Assembly (NCBI RefSeq): GCF_039542905.1
Contig: NZ_BAABIS010000001.1
Coordinates: forward strand, 3,224,001-3,288,000
Source of the DNA: Kitasatospora terrestris
GTDB lineage: Bacteria > Actinomycetota > Actinomycetes > Streptomycetales > Streptomycetaceae
Direction: 5' to 3'
Length of the DNA stretch: 64,000 nucleotides
In this document: positions 17,436 to 25,590 of the stretch, piece after piece
How positions within the stretch are numbered: the first letter of the stretch is position 1
Layout: each line of letters begins with the position of its first letter
The notes under the pieces: model-generated
What the model saw: only the letters and a program-made list of their open reading frames with translations
Databases searched by the model: none
Told to the model about the DNA's origin: nothing
Position numbers and translations under genes: made by a program

Positions 17436-19958
17436 CTAACGGCTCAGCCGGGGGCGGGTGAGCAGGCCCTCGGCGGTGGCGTTGGCCGAGGCGATCGCGG
17501 GGATCTCGGTGGCCCGCTCGTACAGCACGAACCGCGGCCGCCACGCCGGCCGGTACTCCGCGGTGGCCCGGTAGCGCGCCTCCAGCCGCCACCAGCGGGC
17601 CAGCAGCCGCAGCACCGACCGCGCCCCGCGCAGCACCAGGCCGCCGCCCTCCGACTCGAACGCCGCGCGGAAGGCGGTGAAGTTCAGCGACACCCGGGCC
17701 ACGCCGAACTCCCCGGCCCGGAGCAGGACCTGGGTGACCGCGAAGTCGGCGAGCCCCGGGTCCGACTCGCGGTCGCGGCGCAGCAGGTCCAGGGTCAGCC
17801 CGTCCTCGCCCCAGGGCACGAAGGACAGCAGCGCGGCGGTCCGGCCGTTCTCGTCCCGGCACTCGGCGAGCAGGCACTCGCCGTCGTCCGGGTCGCCGAG
17901 TCGGCCGAGCGCCATCGAGAAGCCGCGTTCGCTGCGCCCGTGCCGCCAGGCGTCGGCGAGCCGGACCAGCTCGGTGAACTCCTCCGCCGGGACGTCCCGG
18001 TGGCGCCGGACCACCACCCGGTGGCCGGCCTCCCGCAGCCGCCGCTCGTTCTCCCGCAGGTACGCCATCCCCTCGGCCGCCGGATCGAACGCGGCGGCCT
18101 CCACCACCGCCTCGTCCCCCAGGTGCAGCACCCGCAGCCGCTCCCGGCTGCCGTACACCGCGCGGGCCGCCTCGCCCGCCCCCACCACCGCGGGGATCCA
18201 GCCGTGCACCCGGGCCTCCCGGCGCCACACCTCGATCGCGGCCGCCCATGCGGCGGGGTCGCCCACCGGGTCGCCGGAGGCGAGCGCCACCCCGTACACC
18301 ACGCGGTAGAGCACTGCGGCGTCCCCGGACGGCGCCCAGCTGACCGCCTTGTCCCGGCGCAGCGCGAACCACCCGAGCGAGTCGCGCTCCCCCCAGAGCT
18401 CCAGCAGGGCGCGCAGCCGCGCCTCGTCCTCGGCGTCCTGCCGCAGCCGCCCGCGCGCGGAGCGCAGCAGCAGCCGCAGCGCCGTCAGCAGCAGCACCGC
18501 GCCGGCCGTGTTGAGCCCGAGGTCGACCCAGCCGGGCACGTCCACGTCCGCGTAGTCGAAGGCGCCGGAGACCGTCACCAGCCGCAGCAGCACGTACACC
18601 GCGGCCTCGCCCCAGCCGGGCGGCGATTCGGTGTACGTCCACCGCACCACCGCCGCGCCGATGCCCACCAGCAGCGCCCCGCCGACCAGCAGCACGGCCA
18701 GGGCCGCCGTCACGTTGCCCCGCCCGCCGCGCACCCGGAAGGCGGGGCGGCCGAGCAGCAGCACCACGAGCAGACCGGCGGTCAGGGCCGCCGACACCCA
18801 GTTGAACGGGTGCGCCCGGTAGGTGTCGGCGGTGAGCGCCAGCACGTACAGCGCCGCGTACGGCCCGACCACCACCACCGAGGCGATCCAGGCGGCCCGC
18901 TTGCGCCGGCGCAGCATCACCGCGAGCAGCCCCGCGAGCAGCGCCGCGGTGAGGCCGGAGGTGATCAGGACGGGGGTGAAGAACTCGCCGCGGTTGGCCC
19001 GGGCGACCTGCTCCCGGAACGGCTCGATCAGCGCGCCGAGGGTGTTGAGCACCGTGGCGATGCGGAAGTACCACTCCGCGACGGCCGCGCAGCGCTCCCG
19101 CCACGGGGCCACCGGCCCGGGCTCCGGCAGTTCCGGCAGCTCCGGCGGCTCCGGCTCGACCACCGGCACGGCCCCCGCCGCCTCGACCGGGACGCCGGGG
19201 CCGGCCGGCTCCGGGAGCGCCCGGTCGGGCGTCCCCGCCACCAGGTCGTAGGTCCGGGTCTTGAAGGCGACCAGCCGCCGGTGGAACCGGGCCTCCCGGC
19301 GCTCCGCCCGGGCCATCCGGCGGGGCCGGGCCCGGTAGCGCCAGCGCGCCCACGGGCTGGTCGGCCGGGCCAGGCGCAGCGCGCCGACCAGTGCCAGCGG
19401 CCAGAGCATCACACCGAGCAGCCCGGTCCAGATCTTGCCCTTGAAGAGGGTCACGCCGACCAGGGCCAGCAGGACCGCCGCCCCGACCAGCTGCGGGGCG
19501 TCCGGGTGGCGGGCGACGCCGCCGAGCGGCAGCTCGCCGATCAGCAGCAGGCCGATCACGGCGACGGCCAGCACCACCGCGTCCACCGAGGTGCGGCCCT
19601 GCTCGGCCCAGTAGACGTCCTGCAGATGGAGAACGAGCGCGAACTCGTCGAGCACCAGGCCGCAGCCCACGCCGAAGCCGAAGCCGAGCAGGTTCCACCA
19701 CTGCCCGCCGTCGCCGCGGATGGCGAACGCGGAGATCCCGCAGATCAGCAGCAGCGCCTGGCCGAACACCACGTGGTGGATGTGCATCCCGCCGGGGGTG
19801 ACGTTGCCCGGCCACCAGGAGGTGCCCCGGCGGATCATCCGCACGCTGAAGCGGATGAACAGGAAGGCCAGGACCAGGCCGAGCAGCAGCAGGAACAGCG
19901 GTTCGCGGCCGGTGTCGACGATCCGCTCCCGGTACGCGTCGAGCAGCGACTGCCACAT
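17436..19958 (-). CDS. MprF-like membrane protein with DUF2156 domain (paralogue A)
   Basis: An 840-residue protein, first gene of the apparent four-gene operon. The N-terminal half holds several transmembrane helices and a conserved His cluster GGMHIHHVVFG (about 56-66); a Pro/Glu-rich cytoplasmic linker follows (about 240-285), then more helices. The C-terminal ~300 residues are a DUF2156 aminoacyl-phospholipid-synthase-like domain (LWGERDSLGWFALRRDKAVSW, YRVVYGVALASGDPVGDP, SLNFTAFRAAFESEGG). Its membrane part differs from that of paralogue B, so the two are not a recent tandem duplication. CGGAGGT precedes the ATG. Substrate inferred: phosphatidylglycerol plus an aminoacyl-tRNA. Confidence 0.8.
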   Translation of the reverse strand: MWQSLLDAYRERIVDTGREPLFLLLLGLVLAFLFIRFSVRMIRRGTSWWPGNVTPGGMHIHHVVFGQALLLICGISAFAIRGDGGQWWNLLGFGFGVGCGLVLDEFALVLHLQDVYWAEQGRTSVDAVVLAVAVIGLLLIGELPLGGVARHPDAPQLVGAAVLLALVGVTLFKGKIWTGLLGVMLWPLALVGALRLARPTSPWARWRYRARPRRMARAERREARFHRRLVAFKTRTYDLVAGTPDRALPEPAGPGVPVEAAGAVPVVEPEPPELPELPEPGPVAPWRERCAAVAEWYFRIATVLNTLGALIEPFREQVARANRGEFFTPVLITSGLTAALLAGLLAVMLRRRKRAAWIASVVVVGPYAALYVLALTADTYRAHPFNWVSAALTAGLLVVLLLGRPAFRVRGGRGNVTAALAVLLVGGALLVGIGAAVVRWTYTESPPGWGEAAVYVLLRLVTVSGAFDYADVDVPGWVDLGLNTAGAVLLLTALRLLLRSARGRLRQDAEDEARLRALLELWGERDSLGWFALRRDKAVSWAPSGDAAVLYRVVYGVALASGDPVGDPAAWAAAIEVWRREARVHGWIPAVVGAGEAARAVYGSRERLRVLHLGDEAVVEAAAFDPAAEGMAYLRENERRLREAGHRVVVRRHRDVPAEEFTELVRLADAWRHGRSERGFSMALGRLGDPDDGECLLAECRDENGRTAALLSFVPWGEDGLTLDLLRRDRESDPGLADFAVTQVLLRAGEFGVARVSLNFTAFRAAFESEGGGLVLRGARSVLRLLARWWRLEARYRATAEYRPAWRPRFVLYERATEIPAIASANATAEGLLTRPRLSR

Positions 19959-20237
19959 GGCTGGTCCGTACCTCCGGGGGCTGGGTCATCCACCAGCTGA
20001 CGTCGGATCAGCCGGGGACGCCACCGCTCGCCGTCCCGGCAGGCCCGAACAGGTGAGCGTCGCCGCCGCGCCCGGCGTGTCACCCGCCTGGCCTGCCGCG
20101 CTTCCCTCCCGGGCGGGCCCCTGCGTGCCATGCTGAGCCCCGACTCTCGGCCAGACGCATCCGCTCGGATCATCAGATGACCACACTGTCCGGGTGGCTG
20201 ACTCCCCGCCGCACTTCTCGGTGAATGGATGTGAGAC

Positions 20238-21560
20238 ATGGACGCCCTCTCCCGCCGGACCCTGCTCGCCGCCGGGGCCGCGACCGCCGCCTCCCTCGCG
20301 GCGGGCTGCTCCGGCACCTCCGGCCACGACGGAGGTGAGCAGGCCGCGCCGCCCGCGGCCGCCTCGGGATCCGCAAGCCCCTCCGGCACCCCCAAGCCGC
20401 CCGCCAACCTGATCGGCGACGGCTCGACCTCCGACAGCGGCCCCCAGCCGAACCAGCCCAAGCCCGAGCCGCTCGCCCTCGGCGAGCGGCCCCCGCAGTT
20501 CGTGGTCTTCTCCTGGGACGGCGCCGGCGAGCTGGACAACCGGCTCTTCAGCCGCTTCCGGCAGCTCGCCAAGGACCACAAGGCCTCGATGACCTTCTTC
20601 TTCTCCGGCATCTACGCGCTGCCCGAGTCGAAGAAGTCGCTGTACCACCCGCCGCAGCACCCGGTCGGCGCCTCCGACATCGGCTACCTCTCGGACAACC
20701 ACATCCGCGACACCATCCAGCAGCTCGGCGACGCCTGGCTGGAGGGGCACGAGATCGGCACCCACTTCAACGGGCACTTCTGCGGCGCCAACGGCGGCGG
20801 CCGCTGGTCCCCCGAGGACTGGGACAGCGAGATCGAGCAGGCCATGGGCTTCGTCATGAACTGGCGCACCAACACCGGCTTCACCGACCTGCCCCCGCTG
20901 CCGTTCGACTACCGCAAGGAGCTGATCGGCGGCCGCACCCCGTGCCTGGAGGGCCAGCGCGGCCTGCTGCCGACCGCCGTCAAGCGCGGCTGGAAGTACG
21001 ACAGCAGCGGGCCCGGCGGCCTCCAGGTCTGGCCGCAGAAGTTCGCCGGCGGCGCGCTGTGGGACATGCCGCTGCAGTCCATCCCGTTCCCCGGACACAG
21101 CTTCCAGGTGCTCTCGATGGACTACAACATCATGTACAACCAGTCCGGCAACAACACCAAGGGCGACCCGGGCCAGCACGCCTTCTGGCAGGACCAGGCC
21201 CGCGGCTCCTACCTCGCCGGGTTCGAGCGGGCCTACAACTCCAACCGGGCGCCCTTCATCATCGGCAACCACTTCGAGCAGTGGAACGGCGGCATCTACA
21301 TGAACGCCGTCGAGGACACCATCAAGGCGATCGCCGACAAGCCGGAGGTCCGGCTGGTCTCCTTCCGCCAGCTCATCCAGTGGCTGGAGGTGCAGGACCC
21401 GGCCGTGCTGAAGAAGCTCCAGGGCCTCGCCCCGGGCGAGTCCCCGGCCGGCGGCTGGTCCGCCTACCTCGGCGGCTCGGCGCCCGCCGCGTCCTCGGCC
21501 CCCGCCGTCTCCTCGGCCCCCGCCAAGGCCCCGGCCGCCTCGGCCTCGCCGAAGGCCTGA
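20238..21560 (+). CDS. Lipoprotein of the polysaccharide deacetylase (NodB) superfamily
   Basis: A 440-residue protein with a twin-Arg-like signal (SRRTLLAAG) and lipobox LAAGCSG (lipidated C24), then a Ser/Pro-rich linker, then a NodB-type barrel (about 85-385). Candidate metal residues: the Asp of FSWDGAGELDN and the His pair in HEIGTHFNGHF. These enzymes remove acetyl groups from glycans, e.g. peptidoglycan or chitin-like polymers. The C-terminal ~35 residues are Ala/Ser/Pro repeats and overlap the convergent MFS gene by 97 bp. Divergent from the MprF/sortase operon, it may belong to the same envelope-modifying function. Confidence 0.85.
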   Translation: MDALSRRTLLAAGAATAASLAAGCSGTSGHDGGEQAAPPAAASGSASPSGTPKPPANLIGDGSTSDSGPQPNQPKPEPLALGERPPQFVVFSWDGAGELDNRLFSRFRQLAKDHKASMTFFFSGIYALPESKKSLYHPPQHPVGASDIGYLSDNHIRDTIQQLGDAWLEGHEIGTHFNGHFCGANGGGRWSPEDWDSEIEQAMGFVMNWRTNTGFTDLPPLPFDYRKELIGGRTPCLEGQRGLLPTAVKRGWKYDSSGPGGLQVWPQKFAGGALWDMPLQSIPFPGHSFQVLSMDYNIMYNQSGNNTKGDPGQHAFWQDQARGSYLAGFERAYNSNRAPFIIGNHFEQWNGGIYMNAVEDTIKAIADKPEVRLVSFRQLIQWLEVQDPAVLKKLQGLAPGESPAGGWSAYLGGSAPAASSAPAVSSAPAKAPAASASPKA

Positions 21561-23014
21561 GCCGCCGCCCGGCCGGACCCGCTCCGGCCGGGCACGCCGC
21601 GGCCCGCCACCGCGGCCCCGGCCAGGGCTACCCCGGCCATCACCAGGAAGATCACCGCGAACGGGGTGGCCGGGGTCGACCCGTGGGCCTCGGCGGCGAC
21701 CAGCGAGCCGCCGCCGAGCGCGGCGAAGAGCACCCCGGCCAGGCCGATCAGCAGCACGTTCCCCAGCGCGTCGCTCAGCTGCAGCGCCGCCGAGTTCGCG
21801 CCGGTCTCCTCGGGCTCGGAGAGCTTCATCATCAGCACGCTGATGCTCGCCACCGCCATGCCCATCCCGACCCCGCCGATCCCCCACGCCGTGGCGGCGG
21901 CCCAGGTCGGCACCGCCGGGACCAGCACCAGCGCCGCCCCGCCGATCGCCACCGCCGTCAGGACGAAACCGGCCCGGATCATCGCGCCCCGGTACCGCTC
22001 CGCCGCCGGGCGGCCCTGCAGCCACGAACCGAGCGCCCAGGAGAGTCCGCCGCTGGTCAGGGTCAGACCGGCGAGCGTCGGCGACAGTCCGCGCTGGGTG
22101 ACCATCATCAGCGGGATGAACGCCTCCGCCGCGAAGAACGCGCCCGCCGCGACCCCGCGCAGCAGGATCACCGTCGGCAGCCCGCGCACCGCGCGCAGCG
22201 TGCCGGCCGGCAGCAGTCGCACCACGGCGGGCCCCAGCAGCGCCGCACCGGCCAGCGCCGGCAGCAGGGCGAGGGCGTCCAGCCGCTGCCCGGCGTACTG
22301 CAGCAGCCCGGCCCCGACCGCCGCCATCGCCGCGTCGGTGGTGCGCCGCCGGTCGTACGGCCTGGCCTCGGCCGGCTGCTGGGCGCGCTCCGAGCGGCGC
22401 AGCGGCGGCCACATCACCAGCAGCGGCGGCAGCACGAACACCGGCACCGCCAGGAACACCCAGCGCCAGCCCAGGTGCTCGGTGACCGCACCGGAGACCA
22501 CCGGGCCGAGGATCGAGGGCAGCACCCAGGCCGCCGAGAAGGCGGCGAAGACCGCCGGGCGCAGCCGCTCCGGGAAGGCCCGGCCGACCACCACGTACAG
22601 CGCCACGATCACCAGCCCGCCGCCGAGGCCCTGGACCGCCCGGCCGGCCACGAACAGCCACATGTTGGCCGCCGTCCCGGCGGTGACCAGGCCGGCCGCG
22701 AAGACGGCGATGCCGGTGAAGAGCGGCGCCAGCGGCCCGCGCCGGTCGCACCACTGGCCGGACACCACCAGCGCGAACAGCGTGGTGGTGAAGTACCCGG
22801 AGAAGGCGAAGGCGTACAGCCCGAGACCGTGCAGCTCGCGGGCGGCCACCGGCATCGCCGTGTTCACGGCGGTCGCCTCGAAGGCCAGCAGCAGGACCAC
22901 CGAGACGATCCCCAGGGTCAGCGCGCGGTACGGGCCGCTCAGCACGCCTCCGCCCTCCGGATCTCCGGGGAGCGGGGGCAGCTTGTCGACCGAGGTGGGG
23001 GAGGTGGTGGCCAT
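21464..23014 (-). CDS. MFS transporter (drug:H+ antiporter type)
   Basis: A 516-residue major facilitator with about 14 predicted transmembrane segments, e.g. ALTLGIVSVVLLLAFEATAV, and the motif-A-like GQWCDRRGPLAPL loop between helices 2 and 3. Motif-C-type glycines (LPSILGPVVSGAVTEHLGWRW) suggest a drug antiporter. Start ATG 23014; an in-frame ATG three codons upstream (23023) is equally possible and neither has a clear ribosome binding site. The Ala/Glu-rich C-terminal 30 residues are encoded antisense to the tail of the deacetylase gene. Substrate unknown. Confidence 0.85.
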   Translation of the reverse strand: MATTSPTSVDKLPPLPGDPEGGGVLSGPYRALTLGIVSVVLLLAFEATAVNTAMPVAARELHGLGLYAFAFSGYFTTTLFALVVSGQWCDRRGPLAPLFTGIAVFAAGLVTAGTAANMWLFVAGRAVQGLGGGLVIVALYVVVGRAFPERLRPAVFAAFSAAWVLPSILGPVVSGAVTEHLGWRWVFLAVPVFVLPPLLVMWPPLRRSERAQQPAEARPYDRRRTTDAAMAAVGAGLLQYAGQRLDALALLPALAGAALLGPAVVRLLPAGTLRAVRGLPTVILLRGVAAGAFFAAEAFIPLMMVTQRGLSPTLAGLTLTSGGLSWALGSWLQGRPAAERYRGAMIRAGFVLTAVAIGGAALVLVPAVPTWAAATAWGIGGVGMGMAVASISVLMMKLSEPEETGANSAALQLSDALGNVLLIGLAGVLFAALGGGSLVAAEAHGSTPATPFAVIFLVMAGVALAGAAVAGRGVPGRSGSGRAAAQAFGEAEAAGALAGAEETAGAEDAAGAEPPR

Positions 23015-23097
23015 GACCGACATCGTAAGCGGCGAACGCGCCGATGACTCCTGACCTGCGGGCTGGATCCGATCCACCCACCAGTCCCAGGAGCAGG

Positions 23098-23412
23098 TCA
23101 GTGCAGCACCTTCAGGCCGACCACGCCGCCGACGATCAGCACCAGGCAGGTGATCCGGGCCGCCGAGACGGTGTCGCCCATCGCGAGCATCCCGTACAGC
23201 GCGGTGCCGACCGCACCGATGCCGACCCACACCGCGTAGCCCGTCCCCAGCGGGATCGACCGCATCGCGTACGCCAGCCCGCCCATCGAGAACGCCAGCG
23301 CCACCGCGAACACCACGGTCGGGACCGGCCGCGAGAACCCCTTGGTCGCCTCCAGCGCGACCGCCCAGACGGTCTCCAGCACACCGGCGAGAACCAGCAC
23401 CACCCACGCCAT
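23098..23412 (-). CDS. sugE: SMR-family guanidinium exporter (Gdx/SugE-like)
   Basis: A 104-residue small multidrug resistance protein with four transmembrane helices. The essential membrane Glu is E13 in LAGVLETVWA, the Gdx/SugE pattern rather than the EmrE pattern; IPLGTGYAVWVGIGAVG forms the helix-3 packing motif. Gdx proteins export guanidinium ion in exchange for protons as antiparallel dimers. GGAGGT precedes the ATG. The guanidine-III riboswitch about 40 bases upstream strongly supports guanidinium export as the real function. Confidence 0.92.
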   Translation of the reverse strand: MAWVVLVLAGVLETVWAVALEATKGFSRPVPTVVFAVALAFSMGGLAYAMRSIPLGTGYAVWVGIGAVGTALYGMLAMGDTVSAARITCLVLIVGGVVGLKVLH

Positions 23413-23449
23413 GACGACAAGCACCTCCGCAGTAGTCGTGGAACAGCTA

Positions 23450-23491
23450 CCGCGTCGTCTTGTCGTGCCGGGTACGACGCACCTCGTCCGG
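23450..23491 (-). promoter_or_regulatory. Guanidine-III (ykkC-III) riboswitch
   Basis: On the minus strand the sequence begins CCGGACGAGGTGCG, continues CGTACCCGG, then GACAAGACGACGC. This matches the guanidine-III consensus as I recall it from the Thermobifida fusca aptamer, with a compensatory change: GCGTCGT pairs with ACGACGC where the reference has GCGCCGU with ACGGCGC. The 5' CCGG and internal CCGG make the pseudoknot. It lies in the leader of the SMR gene, 38 bases before the start, close enough for ligand binding to expose the GGAGGT ribosome binding site. The mechanism (translation rather than termination) is inferred. Confidence 0.9.
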
Positions 23492-23561
23492 GGCGGGCCG
23501 GAATCGGCCGCCTCACTCACGACGGTAACACACCACGACACACGGAATTCATATTCGGATA

Positions 23562-23591
23562 TTGACGGGAGCGGCCCGGGTGCTCCACTAT
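23562..23591 (+). promoter_or_regulatory. Candidate sigma-70-type promoter for the Cys mini-ORF and tRNA-Cys
   Basis: TTGACG at 23562-23567 is followed 18 bases later by CACTAT (23586-23591) in a local AT-richer patch. Transcription would start near 23598, about 35 bases before the Cys-rich mini-ORF and 150 bases before tRNA-Cys. The -10 matches the consensus at only three positions, so this is a prediction by eye. Confidence 0.45.
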
Positions 23592-23631
23592 GAATTCACC
23601 AGGACAGCGAACGCGACGACAGGAGTCGGTC

Positions 23632-23730
23632 ATGAGCAGGAAGCCGGAGGCCCGCACTGCGGCCCGTTCCTGTACCGCCTGTCGCAGCTGTCCCTGTTGC
23701 GCCTGAGCGCGCCCCCCTTTCGCGCCTGAG
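23632..23730 (+). CDS. Cys-rich leader-like mini-ORF upstream of tRNA-Cys
   Basis: A 32-codon ORF with AGGAG seven bases before its ATG. The peptide contains SCTACRSCPCC, five Cys in ten residues, four encoded by TGT, which is the less usual Cys codon in such GC-rich genomes. The stop lies 17 bases before the tRNA-Cys gene on the same strand. The 3' part overlaps an imperfect 23-bp-period direct repeat (CGCCTGAGCGCGC at 23701-23713 and 23724-23736). It could be a Cys-sensing leader peptide or a small Cys-rich protein; no homologue is known to me. Confidence 0.5.
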
Positions 23731-23747
23731 CGCGCTCCCCTTGCCCG

Positions 23748-23819
23748 GCCGTGTGCCCGAGTGGCCCAGGGAACCGTCTGCAACACGGTACACACGGGTT
23801 CGAATCCCGTCACGGCCTC
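23748..23819 (+). tRNA. tRNA-Cys (GCA)
   Basis: Cloverleaf seen directly: acceptor arms GGCCGTG and CACGGCC, anticodon stem ACCGT/ACGGT enclosing the loop CTGCAAC with anticodon GCA, and T-arm ACGGG-TTCGAAT-CCCGT. The discriminator base is T, as expected for tRNA-Cys. The 3' CCA is not encoded (CTCA follows). A strong terminator hairpin lies 14 bases downstream. Confidence 0.95.
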
Positions 23820-23832
23820 AAGCTGCCCGCAG

Positions 23833-23866
23833 CCGTCCGTGAATTCCCGCAGGAATTCACGGACGG
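23833..23866 (+). terminator. Terminator hairpin after tRNA-Cys
   Basis: A perfect 15-bp inverted repeat, CCGTCCGTGAATTCC, with a CGCA loop and its exact complement. A T-rich stretch (GGCATTTCCTTTT) follows about ten bases later. It lies just after the tRNA and would end the tRNA transcript. It could also serve the minus-strand gene ending at 23945. Confidence 0.85.
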
Positions 23867-23944
23867 CCGTTCGGCATTTCCTTTTCCCATTGCCGCGCTT
23901 CTCCGCGACGGATTCCGGCGCCGGGTGCCGGCGCCGGATTCCGG

Positions 23945-24595
23945 CTACCCGCGGACCAGTGCGGAGAGGGCGTCCGCGTCGGCCGGGGAGTCCGCCACCA
24001 CGGCGAGCAGCGAGCCGTCGGCGAAGACCAGGTCCACCCGCTCGGGCTGGCGGGAGCGGCGAACCCCGGTGCGGTGCAGCTCGGCCCGGCCGAAGACGCC
24101 CATCAGCTCGCCGTTGTCGTGGTCCACCAGCAGCACCCGGCGGTCGGTGACCGCCAGCAGCGCGCGATTGTGCCGGAACGCGCGGTGGCGCAGCGGCCCG
24201 GTCCGGACCGCGATCACGAACCGCCCGGCCGAGGAGCCCCAACCGCCCACGAACGGCCTGCCGTGGAACGCCCGGCGGATCCCCTTGAAGGTCTTCTCGA
24301 ACAGCGCGTCGCCGAGCTCCTCGACCCAGCCCGCCACATCCAGCAGCTGGAGCGGCAGCAGCAGGACGGTCAGACAGCCCCGCCCCTCCTTCGCCCGCGC
24401 CTGCTCGCGGCCCGGCACCGGCGGCTTCTCCACCCGGTACCGCCGGGGCAGCTCCCGCCGGACGTACCGGTCCAGCCCGAGGTCGCAGACCCCGAACAGC
24501 CGCTCCCCCGGCTCCAGGTACGCCTCCGGCAGCCGCACCCAACCCGCCAGCCGCTCGCGGTACGCCTGCTCCGCCTTGGGACCACGCCGCGCCAT
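23945..24595 (-). CDS. Hypothetical protein with a bacterial PH-like segment
   Basis: A 216-residue protein not assigned to a named family. The C-terminal half has FVIAVRTGPLRHRAFRHNRA, then LLAVTDRRVLLVDH and RVDLVFADGSLLAVVAD, the strand pattern of bacterial PH-like domains. The middle contains a hydrophobic stretch (CLTVLLLPLQLLDVAGWV, about 78-95) that may touch the membrane. Its ATG overlaps the stop of the upstream WXG100-like gene (TGATG), so the two are cotranscribed; a role in type VII secretion is inferred from that alone. Confidence 0.7.
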   Translation of the reverse strand: MARRGPKAEQAYRERLAGWVRLPEAYLEPGERLFGVCDLGLDRYVRRELPRRYRVEKPPVPGREQARAKEGRGCLTVLLLPLQLLDVAGWVEELGDALFEKTFKGIRRAFHGRPFVGGWGSSAGRFVIAVRTGPLRHRAFRHNRALLAVTDRRVLLVDHDNGELMGVFGRAELHRTGVRRSRQPERVDLVFADGSLLAVVADSPADADALSALVRG

Positions 24596-25590
24596 CAGCC
24601 GAACGCCTCCTCGATCCGGGTCTTCGGCACGTGGTAGGCCGGCGCCGGCCGCTCGCCGTCGAACTGGTGGGTCACCGCGTCGATGTTGGTGTCGCTGTTG
24701 ATCGCGTCCCCGATCGGCGCGGTCGGCGTACCGGTCAGCCCGGTCACCGCCTTGAACCCCGGCTCCGCCACCGCACCCTGGAAGCCCTTGAGCGCCGTCA
24801 TGGTGAGGAAGCGCTCCGGCGACTTGTACGGGTTCATCCAGGTGCTGGGGTCCTTGAAGCTCTTGCCGCCCTTGCGCATCCGGCCGATCATCTTGCGCGC
24901 CGAGTTGGCCTTCTTGATCTTCTCGCCGAGCTTCTCGGCCTCGCGCATCTGCTTGATCAGGCGGCGCAGCGTCCGCAGCTTGCGGGCCAGGGTCACCGAG
25001 ACCTTCTCCACCCGGGCGATGAAGACCAGCATCTCGGCCTCCACCACCAGCGCGTCCACCACGGTGGCCAGGCCCAGCGTCAGGATGTCCGCGACGATGC
25101 CGACCGCGATGGTGACCAGGATCCACTCGATCGCCTCGCGGATGATCTCCACGACCATGTCCTCGGCGAGCTTGCACTCCGCCGCCGCGCCGCTCAGCAG
25201 CTGGGCGGTCTGCGCCATGTCCTCGGCGGTCGCGTCGATCGCCTCGACCACCTGGCCCATGTGCCCGCCGAACGCCGCCGACGCCTCGCCGTGCCACTGC
25301 TCCGCCAGCTCGTCACCGCCGCGCCGCAGCTCGGCCGCCACGTCGCGGGTGGCCTGCGCCTGCGCCTGCCACTGCTGAGCGGCCGCGGTCAGCGCGCTGG
25401 CGTTGCCGGTGACCTTCTCCAGCATCTCCAGCAGACCGGTCTTCTCCAGCGTCCACCGGACCGCGTCGTCCAGCGCCCCGTCGATCGCCCCCTGCGCCGG
25501 GTTGTGGATCTCCGGGATCGGCAGCAGCGGCTCCTTGAGGTAGTCCCGCGTCCACTTGTACGCGCCGGCGACGTCCGCAGCCGTGGTCAT
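24595..25590 (-). CDS. WXG100-like protein with C-terminal extension (candidate T7SS substrate)
   Basis: A 331-residue protein. The N-terminal ~135 residues are helical with WHG (W99-G101) in the turn position of WXG100 proteins (QWHGEASAAF). A hydrophobic stretch follows (about 156-195), then a Lys/Arg-rich region and a C-terminal tail without recognisable catalytic motifs. Architecture (helical hairpin plus extension) fits long WXG/LXG-type substrates or structural partners of type VII secretion. The start overlaps the previous small gene (ATGA, 25587-25590). No toxin domain was recognised. Confidence 0.72.
   Translation of the reverse strand: MTTAADVAGAYKWTRDYLKEPLLPIPEIHNPAQGAIDGALDDAVRWTLEKTGLLEMLEKVTGNASALTAAAQQWQAQAQATRDVAAELRRGGDELAEQWHGEASAAFGGHMGQVVEAIDATAEDMAQTAQLLSGAAAECKLAEDMVVEIIREAIEWILVTIAVGIVADILTLGLATVVDALVVEAEMLVFIARVEKVSVTLARKLRTLRRLIKQMREAEKLGEKIKKANSARKMIGRMRKGGKSFKDPSTWMNPYKSPERFLTMTALKGFQGAVAEPGFKAVTGLTGTPTAPIGDAINSDTNIDAVTHQFDGERPAPAYHVPKTRIEEAFG

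Noticed and set aside
15414..20000. A 1,528-codon open frame on the plus strand opposite the esterase/sortase/MprF genes
   Set aside because: Low-complexity Arg/Gly/Gln/His-rich translation, antisense to four well-supported genes; a consequence of codon bias at high GC.
23820..23944. Integration (att) duplication of the tRNA-Cys 3' end
   Set aside because: The inverted repeat downstream is a terminator hairpin, not a copy of the tRNA end, and no integrase gene is seen.
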